Shown here in pieces: positions 39,283 to 50,060 of a DNA stretch of 64,000 bases. The position numbers and the translations under genes are program-made. Origin of the DNA: Escherichia sp. ESNIH1. GTDB taxonomy: Bacteria; Pseudomonadota; Gammaproteobacteria; Enterobacterales; Enterobacteriaceae. The stretch lies in assembly GCA_002918705.1 (NCBI GenBank), contig PQKR01000009.1:1-64000 (forward strand). The letters are read 5' to 3'. Under the pieces are notes generated by a model. The model did not search any database. It saw nothing but the letters and a program-made list of their open reading frames with translations, and was not told the DNA's origin. Numbering within the stretch: the first letter of the stretch is position 1; each line of letters opens with the position of its first letter.

Positions 39283-40269
39283 ATGGGACAGCTTATTGAC
39301 GGCGTCTGGCATGACGTCTGGTACGACACCAAGTCAACCGGCGGACGGTTTAAACGCTCGGAGTCCGCGTTCCGTAACTGGCTAACCGCGGACGGCGAAG
39401 CAGGCCCGACGGGGGAAGGTGGTTTTGCACCCGAGAAAGATCGCTACCATCTCTATGTCTCTCTCGCCTGCCCGTGGGCGCACCGCACCCTGATCCTGCG
39501 CACGTTGAAAGGCCTTGAGCCGTTTATCGACGTGTCGGTGGTTAACCCGCTGATGCTGGAGAGCGGCTGGACCTTTGATGATAGCTTCCCCGCCGCCACC
39601 GGCGACAAGCTCTATCAGCACGATTTCCTCTACCAGCTCTATCTCCACGCCGACCCGCACTATACCGGGCGTGTCACCGTGCCGGTGCTGTGGGATAAGA
39701 AAAACCACACCATCGTCAGCAATGAGTCAGCGGATATTATTCGGATGTTTAACACCGCCTTCGATGCGCACGGCGCAAAAGCCGGTGACTACTACCCGCC
39801 GGCGCTGCGGGGGCAGATTGATGAACTGAATAGCTGGATCTATGACAATGTGAATAACGGCGTCTACAAAGCCGGTTTCGCCACCAGCCAGGAAGCCTAC
39901 GACGAAGCGGTAGAGAATCTCTTCTCGTCGCTGGCGCGCCTCGAGCAGATCCTCGGCCAGCACCGCTATCTGACCGGTAACCAGCTGACGGAAGCGGATA
40001 TTCGCCTGTGGACGACGCTGGTACGCTTTGACCCGGTCTACGTTACGCACTTCAAGTGTGATAAGCATCGGATCAGCGACTACCTGAATCTGCATGGCTT
40101 TCTGCGTGATATCTACCAGATGCCTGGCATTGCCGAAACCGTCGACTTTGCCCACATTCGCAACCACTACTACCGCAGCCATAAGACCATCAACCCGACG
40201 GGGATTATCTCCATCGGACCCTGGCAGGATCTGGATGAGCCGCACGGGCGCGATATTCGCTTCGGCTAA
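39283..40269 (+). CDS. yqjG: Glutathionyl-hydroquinone reductase YqjG
   Basis: 328 residues, Xi-class glutathione transferase. Catalytic Cys in LACPWAHRT, thioredoxin fold then helical domain (LEQILGQHRYLTGNQLTEAD). It reduces glutathionyl-hydroquinones, releasing hydroquinone and GSSG. Same length as E. coli YqjG. A terminator follows at 40276. Confidence 0.97.
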   Translation: MGQLIDGVWHDVWYDTKSTGGRFKRSESAFRNWLTADGEAGPTGEGGFAPEKDRYHLYVSLACPWAHRTLILRTLKGLEPFIDVSVVNPLMLESGWTFDDSFPAATGDKLYQHDFLYQLYLHADPHYTGRVTVPVLWDKKNHTIVSNESADIIRMFNTAFDAHGAKAGDYYPPALRGQIDELNSWIYDNVNNGVYKAGFATSQEAYDEAVENLFSSLARLEQILGQHRYLTGNQLTEADIRLWTTLVRFDPVYVTHFKCDKHRISDYLNLHGFLRDIYQMPGIAETVDFAHIRNHYYRSHKTINPTGIISIGPWQDLDEPHGRDIRFG

Positions 40270-40275
40270 GTTATC

Positions 40276-40300
40276 AGGGCACCTTCAGGGTGCCCTTTTT
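40276..40300 (+). terminator. Rho-independent terminator after yqjG
   Basis: GGGCACC-TTCAG-GGTGCCC followed by TTTTT, between convergent yqjG and yhaJ. Confidence 0.9.
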
Positions 40301-40305
40301 ACTTC

Positions 40306-41202
40306 CTATTTCCCGGCAAAAAGCTTGGGGATCTCTCGCAGGCACCAGGCTTTCGCCTCGCCCATGCTGTCGCGCCGCCAGGCCATAATGATATCCACCT
40401 CGCTGGTGGATTCCGGGCTAACGACCCGCAGACGTCCTTCGGCAATATCCTGCTCCACCAATGGATAAGGCATGGTGGCTACTCCTAGCCCGGCCAGCAG
40501 CGCGTTGCGCTTATCCTCCAGGCTGCTGACCGTCAGACGTGGCTGCTTGTCCAGCAGCTGTACGGTAAGTACCGGACGCTCGCGGGCGGTATCGGCCACC
40601 GCGACGCCGCGATATTTCACCCGCGTCACCTCAGAGAGCGGCTCTGGCTCTTGGTGGATCGGATGATCCGGTGCGGCGACGTAGACGTTGAGAAGCGTGT
40701 AGAGCTTGCGCGAGTTGATCTCTGACGACGAGCGGAAGTGCATATCCGGGGCGATAACGATATCCGCCCGGCCCTGCTCCAGGCGCTCCCATGCCCCTGC
40801 CAGCACTTCGGTAATAATAGAGAGTTGGGTATTGGCTTTAGCCGCTAGCCTCTCCACCAGGGGGAAAAATGAGGGAGTAGGTACCAGCGCTTCGCTTACC
40901 AGCGTCAGGTGCGTCTCCCAGCCACGGGCCAGCGCTTCGGCATCGGTGGTGAGCTTGTCGGCGGCCTCCAGCAGCACGCGTCCCCGCTCCAGCAGCATCC
41001 GCCCAACGTTGGTAAATTTCGTCCGGTGCCCGGAGCGGTCAAAGAGCACAACGTCCAGCTCCTCCTCCAGCTTCTGCATGGTATAGCTTAGCGCGGAGGG
41101 CACCCGGCCCAGCTCATCCGCCGCTGCGGCAAAGCTGCCGCGCCTGTCTATGGCGTCCATGACGCGCAACGCTTCGAGCGTCAAAGCTCTCTCTTTAGCC
41201 AT
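40306..41202 (-). CDS. yhaJ: LysR-type regulator YhaJ
   Basis: 298 residues. N-terminal winged helix-turn-helix (IDRRGSFAAAADELGRVPSA, LSYTMQKLEEELDV), C-terminal periplasmic-binding-like effector domain. In E. coli YhaJ activates genes of aromatic compound/quinone response, including yqjF. It is divergent from yhaK and convergent with yqjG. E. coli has yhaH before it; that gene is missing here. Confidence 0.93.
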   Translation of the reverse strand: MAKERALTLEALRVMDAIDRRGSFAAAADELGRVPSALSYTMQKLEEELDVVLFDRSGHRTKFTNVGRMLLERGRVLLEAADKLTTDAEALARGWETHLTLVSEALVPTPSFFPLVERLAAKANTQLSIITEVLAGAWERLEQGRADIVIAPDMHFRSSSEINSRKLYTLLNVYVAAPDHPIHQEPEPLSEVTRVKYRGVAVADTARERPVLTVQLLDKQPRLTVSSLEDKRNALLAGLGVATMPYPLVEQDIAEGRLRVVSPESTSEVDIIMAWRRDSMGEAKAWCLREIPKLFAGK

Positions 41203-41306
41203 CTCGCTCTCATTCAGGAAATTTGAACATACCGGGCAGAATATCTGGCTAACAATGCAGCGTCCATACCTTTACCATTGATTTAGTGTAAAGAGAGGTC
41301 AGAATT

Positions 41307-42005
41307 ATGATTACTACCAGAACAGCCAAACAGTGCGGACAGGCAGATTTCGGATGGCTGCAGGCCCGTTACACCTTCTCCTTTGGACACTACTTTGACC
41401 CTAAGCTATTGGGCTATGCCTCCCTGCGGGTGCTGAACCAGGAGGTTCTGGCTCCCGGGGCGTCATTCCAGCCGCGTACCTATCCTAAAGTGGATATTCT
41501 CAACCTGATCCTTGAGGGAGAAGCCGAGTACCGCGACAGTGAAGGTCATCACGTACAGGCGAAGGCAGGAGAAGCGCTGCTGATAGCGACCCAGCCGGGG
41601 ATTAGCTACAGCGAGCACAACCTGAGCAAAGATAAGTCCCTGACGCGGATGCAGCTCTGGCTGGACGCCTGCCCGGAGCGGGAGAACCCGCCGGTGCAAA
41701 AAATAGCTATCGCAGGTCAGCAGCAGCTGCTGGCCTCCCCTGACGGAAACGATGATAGCCTGCAGCTACGGCAGCAGGTCTGGCTGCACCATATTGAGCT
41801 GGACAAAGGTGAGCAGCTTAGTTTTCAGCTGCATGGCCCGCGCGCCTACCTGCAGTCGATTCATGGCAGGTTCCATGCCCTGACGCCGCAGGAGGATCAG
41901 AAGGCGCTGACCTGCGGTGACGGGGCGTTTATTCGCGACGAGGCAACTATTACGCTGGTGGCGGATACGCCGCTGCGGGCCCTGCTGGTCGATTTGCCTG
42001 TATAG
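41307..42005 (+). CDS. yhaK: Pirin-like bicupin protein YhaK
   Basis: 232 residues. Two cupin folds with pirin-type N-terminal RYTFSFGHYFDPKLLGYASLR and FQPRTYPKVDILNLILEGEA. In E. coli YhaK is a redox-sensitive cytoplasmic pirin that lacks the full metal site and is induced by nitrosative stress. Divergent from yhaJ. Followed by a REP element. Confidence 0.93.
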   Translation: MITTRTAKQCGQADFGWLQARYTFSFGHYFDPKLLGYASLRVLNQEVLAPGASFQPRTYPKVDILNLILEGEAEYRDSEGHHVQAKAGEALLIATQPGISYSEHNLSKDKSLTRMQLWLDACPERENPPVQKIAIAGQQQLLASPDGNDDSLQLRQQVWLHHIELDKGEQLSFQLHGPRAYLQSIHGRFHALTPQEDQKALTCGDGAFIRDEATITLVADTPLRALLVDLPV

Positions 42006-42012
42006 CTGAGAT

Positions 42013-42042
42013 GCCGGGCGGCGCTGCGCTTGCCCGGCCTAC
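42013..42042 (+). repeat. REP element
   Basis: GCCGGGCGGCGCTGCGCTTG-CCCGGCCTAC between convergent yhaK and yhaM. Confidence 0.87.
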
Positions 42043-42046
42043 ATTT

Positions 42047-43351
42047 CTATGCTTTGTGCGCCATGATATCGATGATCTGCCGATCGGTTTCCTGCATCGC
42101 CCGGCAGGCCAACGCACAGAGGTTAGCAATCGACTGCTCAACGTCGTGCGCCACAATCCCCTCCTTGCCGGTCACCGCGGTCTCATCCAGCGCCATCAGC
42201 ACGGCCTTCCACGCTGACGAGACGCTGGTTGACACCTTCATCGCGCAGCTGTTCGAGGCCCCATCACAGATCATGCCGCTAACGTCACCAATCATGCTGC
42301 TGATAGCGCTGGCGAGGGTGTCATAGCGTCCGTCCATCAGCCACGTCATCCCTGCCGCCGCCCCCATTGCCGCCGTTGTCGCGGCGCAGAGCGCTGACAG
42401 GCGCGGCAGCTGACTGTGGATATAGATCGCGCTGAGATGGGAGAGCATGAGTGCCCTCGCCAGCCGCTCGTCGCCCTCACCTAAAAACTCGGCGAGCACC
42501 ACAACCGGCAGCGTGGCGGCGATCCCCTGGTTGCCGGAGCCGGAGTTGCTCATTGCTGGCAGCGATGCGCCACCCATCCGCGCGTCCGAGGCTGCGCTGG
42601 TGCGGATCACAATCGCCGAAGAGAGATCCTTTGCCAGCAGGCCGCGATCGCACTGCTTTTGCAGCGTGGTGCCAATATGCAGGCCCCACTCCCGCGACAA
42701 ACCTTCCCGCGAGAGTGCATCGTTGATGCGGGCCGCATCCAGAATAAAACGGATCCGCTCAAACGGAGCCTGTTCAATAAAGGCCAGAATGTCGCGCAGC
42801 GTCGCCTGGGACAGCGACACCAGCGGATCCTCGCGGCTCTCATCGACCTGGTCACAGAGCTGGAAAACCGTCTCGCCCTGCTTTTCGATCCGCACGATGC
42901 GGGTATGATCCCCCTCGATCGTCACGCTGGCATGGCTTTTCGCCGTATAGACGCAGGCGCGGGCGTAGAGGATCTCGCTACACGGATCCTGTAGCCTGAC
43001 ACATACTCGCCCTTCGGCAAGCATCGCTTTCGCATCCGCTATCGCCTCTGGCGACGCGGCTTTGAGTACCTCCAGTCCAGCTGCGGCGTCCCCTCCCAGC
43101 GCACCGAGGGCGGCAGCAATCGGCAGCCCCACCATACCCGTGCCCGGTACGGTAACCCCCATTCCGTTTTTCAGCAGGTTAGGCGAGACAAAGCACGCCA
43201 CGCGCTCGATCCTGCCGGATAGCTGCGCGGCGGCAGTGGCACTGGCCAGCGCCAGCGATACCGGCTCGGTGCAGCCCAGCGCGGGTTTAACCTCCTGGCG
43301 TACGATCTGAATAAACCGCTCCCATTCCGGGTTCCATTTTGCATCTGACAT
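42047..43351 (-). CDS. yhaM: L-cysteine desulfidase family protein YhaM (CyuA)
   Basis: 434 residues from the ATG at 43351, which aligns with the E. coli start (MxDxxxNPxW); an ATG at 43372 seven codons earlier is possible but has no purine-rich site. UPF0597/serine dehydratase alpha-like family with an iron-sulfur centre: [26 protein letters not shown] and [18 protein letters not shown]. coli CyuA/DlsM breaks L-cysteine down to pyruvate, H2S and ammonia, mainly without oxygen. It follows yhaO, its transporter, in one operon. Confidence 0.94.
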   Translation of the reverse strand: MSDAKWNPEWERFIQIVRQEVKPALGCTEPVSLALASATAAAQLSGRIERVACFVSPNLLKNGMGVTVPGTGMVGLPIAAALGALGGDAAAGLEVLKAASPEAIADAKAMLAEGRVCVRLQDPCSEILYARACVYTAKSHASVTIEGDHTRIVRIEKQGETVFQLCDQVDESREDPLVSLSQATLRDILAFIEQAPFERIRFILDAARINDALSREGLSREWGLHIGTTLQKQCDRGLLAKDLSSAIVIRTSAASDARMGGASLPAMSNSGSGNQGIAATLPVVVLAEFLGEGDERLARALMLSHLSAIYIHSQLPRLSALCAATTAAMGAAAGMTWLMDGRYDTLASAISSMIGDVSGMICDGASNSCAMKVSTSVSSAWKAVLMALDETAVTGKEGIVAHDVEQSIANLCALACRAMQETDRQIIDIMAHKA

Positions 43352-43385
43352 AATAGCGTCCATCTGTTTCATGAGGTTAATAGCA

Positions 43386-44714
43386 TCAGGCGAAGGCCAG
43401 CAGCGGTGAAATACAGAGCAGCAGACCGGTAATAATAATGATCTTCAGCGACAGGCCTTTGTACTTGTGTAGAGCTGGCACCTTATAGACCAGCCAGGCG
43501 GGAATTAAGCAGCCAATCATGCCGAATATAGGGCTACAGATTGAGGTAAAGCTGAGCACCGGTGCATTAAGGACAATAGCGCTCCAGGCCAGCAGAATGG
43601 CGAAGATCATGATCCCACCCTGCACATATTTCTCATCAAACTGCCGGGTGGGGAATTTACGCCGCAGCAGGTTCATAACGATGCCCTGGGTCGCCTCGCG
43701 GAATCCGAGATAGACACCAAAGAAAGCGGTCATCACGGCAAAAATATTTAAAATAACGCTGACCACTTTTACCCAACCTGCTCCGTCGCCGCTAATAAAC
43801 TGGGCGGCAATGGCCAGCGCGGAGATATTTTGTTGGTAAGCTTTTACCGCTTCATCGTGGCCCATTGCCAGCGTAAATGAGACGGCGTAGAAAAAGACGG
43901 TAATAAAGAGAATGGCAAAGGCGATATTCATCGCCCGCAGGGCTTTATAGCGCGCAACCTCAATTGACTTCTCTTTAGCGCGATAGGAGATAACCATCGG
44001 ACTGAGGGTCTGGATAAAAAGAATGGAGGTCAGCGTAAAAGGCAGCGTAATGATAGCGTTCTTAATCAGCAGGCCAGCAGGCGGCAGCGTGCCGGCATTG
44101 TAGAGGTGCCATAGCCCCACCATACTGAGACCCAACGCCGCGACCACCAGCAGCTTGGTCAGCACCATCAGGCTCGAAACCTTAAACAGGAGCTGTTCAC
44201 CGCGCGAGGAGATGGCGACCAGAATGCAGATCAGCACCAGGCCATAGAAGGGATTATTGGAGAGCAGCCCTTTAGTGATGCCAAAAGTATGCAGGTAGGA
44301 GGCGCTATCGTTAGTGATGGCGGTAGAGTAAACGAACATCCAGATCACCAGCATAATAAAGTAGAGCGCGCCTAATAAAACGCCCCAGTTTTTACCTAAA
44401 TAGCCGCTAATGACGCTGGGATAGTCTTTGCACTCCGGTGACTCTGCAAGCGTATTAATAAACAGGCGCTGAAAAAGATACATTGCCGGGTAGCCAATAA
44501 TGGAGGAGAGGAGAAATACCCATAGTCCCATTAACCCCACCTGCACCGGTAAAAAAACGATCCCCGCGCCGATGGCCATACCGATACTCATTATGACCCA
44601 GCCCGTGTCGGTGCTGTCGAATTTAATGGCCTCGCGCCACGCCTGCTCCGTCATGCCGGCCTTTTTAGCCGCTGCTGATGTGCCTTGCATCACATCAATA
44701 TTATTCATGCTCAT
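43386..44714 (-). CDS. yhaO: Amino acid permease YhaO (CyuP/DlsT)
   Basis: 442 residues, HAAAP (SdaC/TdcC) family with 11 TMs; [20 protein letters not shown] in TM1. E. coli CyuP/DlsT has been linked to cysteine and D-serine import. First gene of yhaO-yhaM on the minus strand. The cyuR regulator gene usually close by is not next to it. Confidence 0.94.
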   Translation of the reverse strand: MSMNNIDVMQGTSAAAKKAGMTEQAWREAIKFDSTDTGWVIMSIGMAIGAGIVFLPVQVGLMGLWVFLLSSIIGYPAMYLFQRLFINTLAESPECKDYPSVISGYLGKNWGVLLGALYFIMLVIWMFVYSTAITNDSASYLHTFGITKGLLSNNPFYGLVLICILVAISSRGEQLLFKVSSLMVLTKLLVVAALGLSMVGLWHLYNAGTLPPAGLLIKNAIITLPFTLTSILFIQTLSPMVISYRAKEKSIEVARYKALRAMNIAFAILFITVFFYAVSFTLAMGHDEAVKAYQQNISALAIAAQFISGDGAGWVKVVSVILNIFAVMTAFFGVYLGFREATQGIVMNLLRRKFPTRQFDEKYVQGGIMIFAILLAWSAIVLNAPVLSFTSICSPIFGMIGCLIPAWLVYKVPALHKYKGLSLKIIIITGLLLCISPLLAFA

Positions 44715-44945
44715 AACGCTCTCGCTTATTAGTGTAGGGACAGATTTTATTATCGCTGCCGCTAATAGTGCGGCGCATGCTGTAAATTCATCGTAATCAG
44801 GAAGCGAGAGAAAAACTTGGCTATTGTTTAATTTGAACGGGACAGGAAGAGAAACGGCGGCTTTATTTTAATATTAAATAATAAAAGTATTCTAACGCCG
44901 ATGTATGTGTGAAGGGGATCACGCAGGATTATTTACCGCTAAAAA

Positions 44946-44972
44946 CAAAAAACCCCGCCGAGGCGGGGTTCT
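44946..44972 (-). terminator. Rho-independent terminator of rnpB
   Basis: On the minus strand AACCCCGCC-TCG-GCGGGGTT followed by TTTTGTTTTT; identical in type to the E. coli rnpB terminator. Confidence 0.93.
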
Positions 44973-44982
44973 GTGTAAAGAG

Positions 44983-45361
<379 letters not shown>

Positions 45362-45368
45362 GGCGCGC

Positions 45369-45397
45369 AGTATAGAGGGTTTACGCCCTGCTGTCAC
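45369..45397 (-). promoter_or_regulatory. Promoter of rnpB
   Basis: Minus strand GTGACA (-35, 45397-45392), 17-bp spacer, TATACT (-10, 45374-45369) and a GCGCGCC discriminator of stringent type, initiating at 45361. The -35 box lies on the garK stop codon. Confidence 0.9.
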
Positions 45398-46539
45398 CCC
45401 TCTGTCAACATCCCGACCCGCAGGGTGGCGGCAATGTTGCGTGAAGCGCGGTAGATATTGTCGAATGCGCCACGGAAGGCCTCTTCCAGCGTGCCGATGC
45501 TGGTCAGCACGCTAAATACCGCATCGATGCCGTACTGATGCACCACGCCCACGTCGCGCGTCAGGCTGCCCGCAATGCCGATCACCGGCTTATGGTATTT
45601 TTTGGCAACCTTCGCCACGCCCACGGGCACCTTGCCGTGAATGCTCTGACTGTCGATTCGACCCTCGCCGGTGACCACCAGCGTGCAGTCGTGAATATGC
45701 TCTTCCAGGTTCAGCGCCTGGGTGACGATCTCAATGCCGCTGCGTAGCTCAGCGCCCAGGAAAGCCATCAGCGCTGCGCCCATACCGCCCGCCGCCCCCG
45801 CGCCCGGCACATCTTTAACATCCACGCGCAGGGACTTTTTAATCACGTCGGCATAGTGGCTGAGGTTGTTATCCAGCTCAACGATCTGCGCGTCGGTAGC
45901 CCCTTTCTGTGGGCCAAAAATACGCGATGCGCCCTGCTCCCCCGTCAGCGGGTTGGTGACATCGCAGGCGACGCGGATAGTGCACGAGGCCAGACGCGGA
46001 TCCAGCCCGCTAATATCGATGGTGTTAAGGCTCATCAGGCTGCCACCACCGTGGCCAATCTCGGTACCGTTGGCATCGCACAACTTAGCGCCTAGCGCCT
46101 GAACCATGCCCGCGCCGCCGTCGTTGGTGGCGCTGCCGCCGATACCGATGATGATATTGCGTGCGCCGTGCTCCAGCGCGTGCAGGATAAGCTCCCCGGT
46201 GCCGCGCGAGGTAGTCATCAACGGATTACGTAACTCAGGGGGAACGAGTGCCAGTCCGCTGGCGGCGGCCATCTCGATAAAGGCGGTATTCCCGTCGCCG
46301 GACATGCCCCAGCAGGCGTCTACGCGCTCGCCCAGCGGGCCGGTCACCGACGCCGTATGCTCAGCGCCCTGGGTAGCGGCGATCATCGCCTCAACCGTTC
46401 CTTCACCGCCGTCGGCGACCGGAACGGAGACATAGTGTGCATCCGGAAAAATTTCCCGAAATCCTTTTTCTATCGCCTGAGCTACCTCGGTAGCAGACAG
46501 GCTTTCCTTGTAAGAGTCTGGGGCGATTACGATTTTCAT
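45394..46539 (-). CDS. garK: Glycerate 2-kinase GarK
   Basis: 381 residues, GckA/GarK family; glycine-rich GIGGSATNDGGAGMVQALG and DVKDVPGAGAAGGMGAALMA bind ATP and substrate. It phosphorylates D-glycerate to 2-phosphoglycerate, the last step of galactarate/glucarate use. Last gene of garPLRK, 61 bp after garR with a GC-rich hairpin between. Its stop codon overlaps the rnpB -35 box. Confidence 0.96.
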   Translation of the reverse strand: MKIVIAPDSYKESLSATEVAQAIEKGFREIFPDAHYVSVPVADGGEGTVEAMIAATQGAEHTASVTGPLGERVDACWGMSGDGNTAFIEMAAASGLALVPPELRNPLMTTSRGTGELILHALEHGARNIIIGIGGSATNDGGAGMVQALGAKLCDANGTEIGHGGGSLMSLNTIDISGLDPRLASCTIRVACDVTNPLTGEQGASRIFGPQKGATDAQIVELDNNLSHYADVIKKSLRVDVKDVPGAGAAGGMGAALMAFLGAELRSGIEIVTQALNLEEHIHDCTLVVTGEGRIDSQSIHGKVPVGVAKVAKKYHKPVIGIAGSLTRDVGVVHQYGIDAVFSVLTSIGTLEEAFRGAFDNIYRASRNIAATLRVGMLTEG

Positions 46540-46573
46540 ATCAGTAGCCTGTTACTGCACGCGGCATAGATGC

Positions 46574-46593
46574 CGGGCGCGTTGCCGCGCCCG
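46574..46593. other. GC-rich hairpin between garR and garK
   Basis: CGGGCGCG-TTGC-CGCGCCCG is a perfect 8-bp stem in the garR-garK spacer. It may shield the upstream message from 3' decay or attenuate garK, as REP palindromes do; the T-rich tail is on the opposite strand. Confidence 0.6.
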
Positions 46594-46600
46594 TTTCTTG

Positions 46601-47491
46601 TTAGCGAGAGATTTCTACCTTCGCCAGTTTTTCGTAGTAGCACGCAAGGGCGCTATGGTCGTCGTTGCCGTGACCGTCAGCGCGCAGCGCCTGCATCATC
46701 TCCATCACTGCCGCGGTCAGCGGCAGCTGCGCGCCCACGCCGTGAGAGGTATCCAGCGCGTTGGCCAGATCCTTGATGTGCAGATCGATACGGAAGCCCG
46801 GCTTGAAGTTGCGATCCAGCACCATCGGCGCTTTCGCTTCCAGCACGGTGCTGCCAGCCAGGCCGCCGCGGATAGCCTGGAACACCAGATCCGGATTTAC
46901 GCCAGCTTTGGTTGCCAGGCTCAGGGCTTCAGACATGGCGGCAATGTTCAGCGCCACGATCACCTGGTTTGCCAGTTTGGTCACGTTGCCCGCGCCGATG
47001 TCGCCGGTGTGCACCACCGAGCCCGCCATCGCTTTCAGCAGGTCGTAGTACTTATCGAACAGCGCCTTGTCACCGCCAACCATCACGGAGAGCGTGCCGT
47101 CGATCGCTTTCGGTTCACCGCCGCTGACCGGCGCGTCCAGCATCTGCACGCCTTTCGCCTTCAGCGCGTCGCTGATTTCACGGCTGGCCAGCGGTGCGAT
47201 GGAGCTCATGTCGATCAGCACGGTGCCCGCTTTCGCCCCTTCGATAATGCCGCCTTCGCCCAGCGCCACCTCTTTTACATGCGGGGAGTTCGGCAGCATG
47301 GTGATGATCACATCACACTGCTCGGCAATCTCTTTTGCCGTAGAGGCAGTTTCTGCACCGGCGGCAATCACTTCAGCAACCGCCTCATGATTACGGTCAG
47401 AAACCACCAGCGAGTAACCGGCTTTAATGAGGTTTTTACTCATTGGTTTACCCATAATGCCCAGGCCAATGAAACCAACTTTCAGTGTCAT
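46601..47491 (-). CDS. garR: 2-hydroxy-3-oxopropionate (tartronate semialdehyde) reductase GarR
   Basis: 296 residues, beta-hydroxyacid dehydrogenase family: NAD-binding VGFIGLGIMGKPMSKNL, substrate motif DAPVSGGEPKAIDGTLSVMV and catalytic Lys in GNVTKLANQ. It reduces tartronate semialdehyde to D-glycerate. Middle of garPLRK; 30 bp from garL. Confidence 0.97.
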   Translation of the reverse strand: MTLKVGFIGLGIMGKPMSKNLIKAGYSLVVSDRNHEAVAEVIAAGAETASTAKEIAEQCDVIITMLPNSPHVKEVALGEGGIIEGAKAGTVLIDMSSIAPLASREISDALKAKGVQMLDAPVSGGEPKAIDGTLSVMVGGDKALFDKYYDLLKAMAGSVVHTGDIGAGNVTKLANQVIVALNIAAMSEALSLATKAGVNPDLVFQAIRGGLAGSTVLEAKAPMVLDRNFKPGFRIDLHIKDLANALDTSHGVGAQLPLTAAVMEMMQALRADGHGNDDHSALACYYEKLAKVEISR

Positions 47492-47521
47492 AGTGCGTCT
47501 CTCTCTTCAGTTCGGTGGTGG

Positions 47522-48295
47522 TTATTTCTTAAAGGAATCAGCTAAACGCTGGGTGCCAGCGCGGAATACGCCCAGGTCACTGCCAACGGCAACGAAGGTG
47601 GCGCCCCACTCCAGGTAACGGCGCGCATCGGCTTCTACCGGCGCGAGGATGCCGCTCGGCTTACCGTGCGCTTTGGCACGGGCAAAAATGTGCTGAATGC
47701 AGCGCTGTACTTCCGGGTGCGAGGCGTTGCCTAAGTGACCCAGCGCAGCGGCCAGGTCGCTTGGGCCAACGAAGATCCCATCCACGCCGTCGGTGGCGGC
47801 AATAGCATCAACGTTATCTACGCCCTGCTGGCTCTCAATCTGTACCAGAATGGTGATGTTTTTATTCGCCTGGCCGAAGTAGTCCAGCACGGTGCCAAAC
47901 ATATTGGCGCGGTGGGAGACCGATACGCCACGAATGCCTTCCGGCGGGTAGCGGGTAGACGCGACCGCCAGCACGGCCTCCTCTTCACTCTCGACAAAGG
48001 GGATCAGGAAGTTGTAGAAGCCGATATCGAGCAGGCGCTTAATGGCAATCGGATCGTTAGCCGGAGCGCGAACCACTGGCGCACTGCTGCTGCCCTTCAG
48101 GGCCATCAGCTGTGGGATAAAGGTGGTGACATCGTTCGGCGCGTGTTCACCGTCGAGTACCAGCCAGTCAAAGCCCGCCAGGCCCAGCACTTCGGTGCTG
48201 ATCGGGCTTGCCAGCGCGGACCAGCAGCCAATCTGAATCTGATGCGCTGCCAGCGCAGCCTTAAATTTGTTTGGGAAGATATCGTTAGTCATCAT
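47522..48295 (-). CDS. garL: 5-keto-4-deoxy-D-glucarate aldolase GarL
   Basis: 257 residues, HpcH/HpaI aldolase family with [29 protein letters not shown] and [14 protein letters not shown] metal-binding segments. It splits 5-keto-4-deoxy-glucarate into pyruvate and tartronate semialdehyde. The ATG at 48292 would give the E. coli length of 256. Confidence 0.97.
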   Translation of the reverse strand: MMTNDIFPNKFKAALAAHQIQIGCWSALASPISTEVLGLAGFDWLVLDGEHAPNDVTTFIPQLMALKGSSSAPVVRAPANDPIAIKRLLDIGFYNFLIPFVESEEEAVLAVASTRYPPEGIRGVSVSHRANMFGTVLDYFGQANKNITILVQIESQQGVDNVDAIAATDGVDGIFVGPSDLAAALGHLGNASHPEVQRCIQHIFARAKAHGKPSGILAPVEADARRYLEWGATFVAVGSDLGVFRAGTQRLADSFKK

Positions 48296-48318
48296 CTATA
48301 CCTTGAAGTAACCGTTGC

Positions 48319-49650
48319 TTAATTCCGCAGTTCCATACGCTTGATGTCGCCCACCACGAACAGGTAGCAGAACATCGCCATCAGGGCTGAACAGCCGACG
48401 AACACCAGAGCAGCGTTAAAGGAGTGCAGCTCGCTGACCAGGTAACCAATTACCAGCGGGGTGACAATAGAGGCCACGTTGCCAAACACGTTGAACACCC
48501 CACCGCACAGTCCAACAATCTCTTTTGGCGCGGTATCGGAGATCACCGGCCAGCCGAGGGCACCAAACCCTTTGCCAAAGAACGCCAGCGCCATCAGCGT
48601 GACCACCAGGGTAGTGTTATTGGTGTAGTTACACAGAATGATGCTCGACGCCAGCAGCATTCCCAGAACGATAGGCAGCTTACGCGCCAGGGTAATGGTT
48701 GCGCCACGTTTGATCAGGTGATCCGAGAAGACCCCGCCCAATACGCCACCGGCAAAGCCGCACAGCGCCGGGATGGAGGCCACCAGGCCCACTTTCAGAA
48801 TCGACATGCCCTTCTCCTGCACCAGGTAGATGGGGAACCAGGTGAGGAAGAACCAGGTGATGGTGTTGATAAAATACTGGCCGAAGAACACCCCCAGCAT
48901 CATGCGATTGGTCAATAATTGCTTGATGTAGTGCATTTTAGGACCGCCAGCCGCCGCGCCCGGCTTTTTGTGGTCCATATCGACCACCGCGCCGCCCTTG
49001 GTGATGTACTCCAGCTCGCTAGCCGACATGTTCGGGTGGTCGGTAGGGTTATGGATAAACTTCACCCACAGGCCGGTCAGCACAAAGCCAATGACGCCCA
49101 TTACGGTAAATACATGCTCCCAGCCCCAGGCGAAAGTCAGCCAGCCCAGCAGCGGTGAGAAGAGCGCCAGTGAGAAGTACTGGGCGGCGTTAAAGATAGC
49201 CGATGCGGTGCCGCGCTCTTTGGTCGGGAACCAGGCGGCGACGATACGGGCGTTCGCCGGGAATGAGGGCGCTTCAGAGAAGCCGAGCATAAAGCGCATG
49301 ATGAACATCGACACGCCAGCCCAGGCCAGCGGGAAGATATCAACAAACCCTTGCAGGAAGGTGAACAGCGACCAGAAAAAGAGGCTGTAGGTATAGACTT
49401 TCTTTGAGCCGTAGCGGTCCAGAAGCCAGCCGCCGGGGATCTGCATCAACAGGTAGGCCCAGCCGAAGGCGGAGAAGATGTAGCCCATTGAGACGGCGCT
49501 AAGCTGCAGCTCTTTAGCGACTTCGGTGCCAGCGATTGAGAGCGTCGCACGGTCCGCATAGTTAATCGCCGTAACAATAAAGATAATGAGCAAGATTAAA
49601 TAGCGGGTAGGCATACCCTTTTTTGCTTCAACGGTAGTATCCAGTATCAT
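48319..49650 (-). CDS. garP: Galactarate/glucarate transporter GarP
   Basis: 443 residues, major facilitator, anion:cation symporter group, 12 TMs, with NYADRATLSIAG after TM1 and FGWAYLLMQIPGGWLLDRYG. It imports galactarate, glucarate and glycerate. First gene of garPLRK, divergent from garD. Confidence 0.96.
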   Translation of the reverse strand: MILDTTVEAKKGMPTRYLILLIIFIVTAINYADRATLSIAGTEVAKELQLSAVSMGYIFSAFGWAYLLMQIPGGWLLDRYGSKKVYTYSLFFWSLFTFLQGFVDIFPLAWAGVSMFIMRFMLGFSEAPSFPANARIVAAWFPTKERGTASAIFNAAQYFSLALFSPLLGWLTFAWGWEHVFTVMGVIGFVLTGLWVKFIHNPTDHPNMSASELEYITKGGAVVDMDHKKPGAAAGGPKMHYIKQLLTNRMMLGVFFGQYFINTITWFFLTWFPIYLVQEKGMSILKVGLVASIPALCGFAGGVLGGVFSDHLIKRGATITLARKLPIVLGMLLASSIILCNYTNNTTLVVTLMALAFFGKGFGALGWPVISDTAPKEIVGLCGGVFNVFGNVASIVTPLVIGYLVSELHSFNAALVFVGCSALMAMFCYLFVVGDIKRMELRN

Positions 49651-50060
49651 TTATTTATCCTCGGGCACAGAACTCTATTTTTATTATTATATGAGGTGTA
49701 TTTTCCTGATTATTTATCGATAGCAGGTAATATCAGGTAACTAACCAGATGCAATGTAATCGTCAATCAGTATAATCAGGGCACGAACGTCCCGCATTGT
49801 TGTTTTGCTCAATTAATAAAATGTTTTAAGTGATTATATTGAGCATATGCACAAGTTGCTGGGCGCTGATCCACAGATTTAGGCATTCGCCCTGCTGCCG
49901 GGCCTGCTACAGCAATAATGAGTGATCTGGATCACATTCTTAACGTGAAACTCCTGACACTATTTATTCCATAGCAATGTTGTTTATTTCAGATAACAAG
50001 AAACACGATAATCATTTTCCCGTTTTTGTTATCCCACACCTGGCTGGAGAATACTGGACA
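49651..50060. other. garP-garD divergent control region
   Basis: 410 bp, AT-rich, no gene supported. It holds a near-perfect CRP site (listed) and should contain the CdaR activator sites, whose sequence I cannot identify with confidence. The garD frame is open upstream to 49977, but this part does not resemble GarD. Confidence 0.6.
49921..49936. promoter_or_regulatory. CRP site upstream of garD
   Basis: AGTGA-TCTGGA-TCACA matches nine of ten core CRP positions, including the typical TCTAGA-like spacer. Confidence 0.78.

Noticed and set aside
46598..47545. 315-codon open frame antisense to garR
   Set aside because: Mirror frame of a conserved gene with low-complexity composition.
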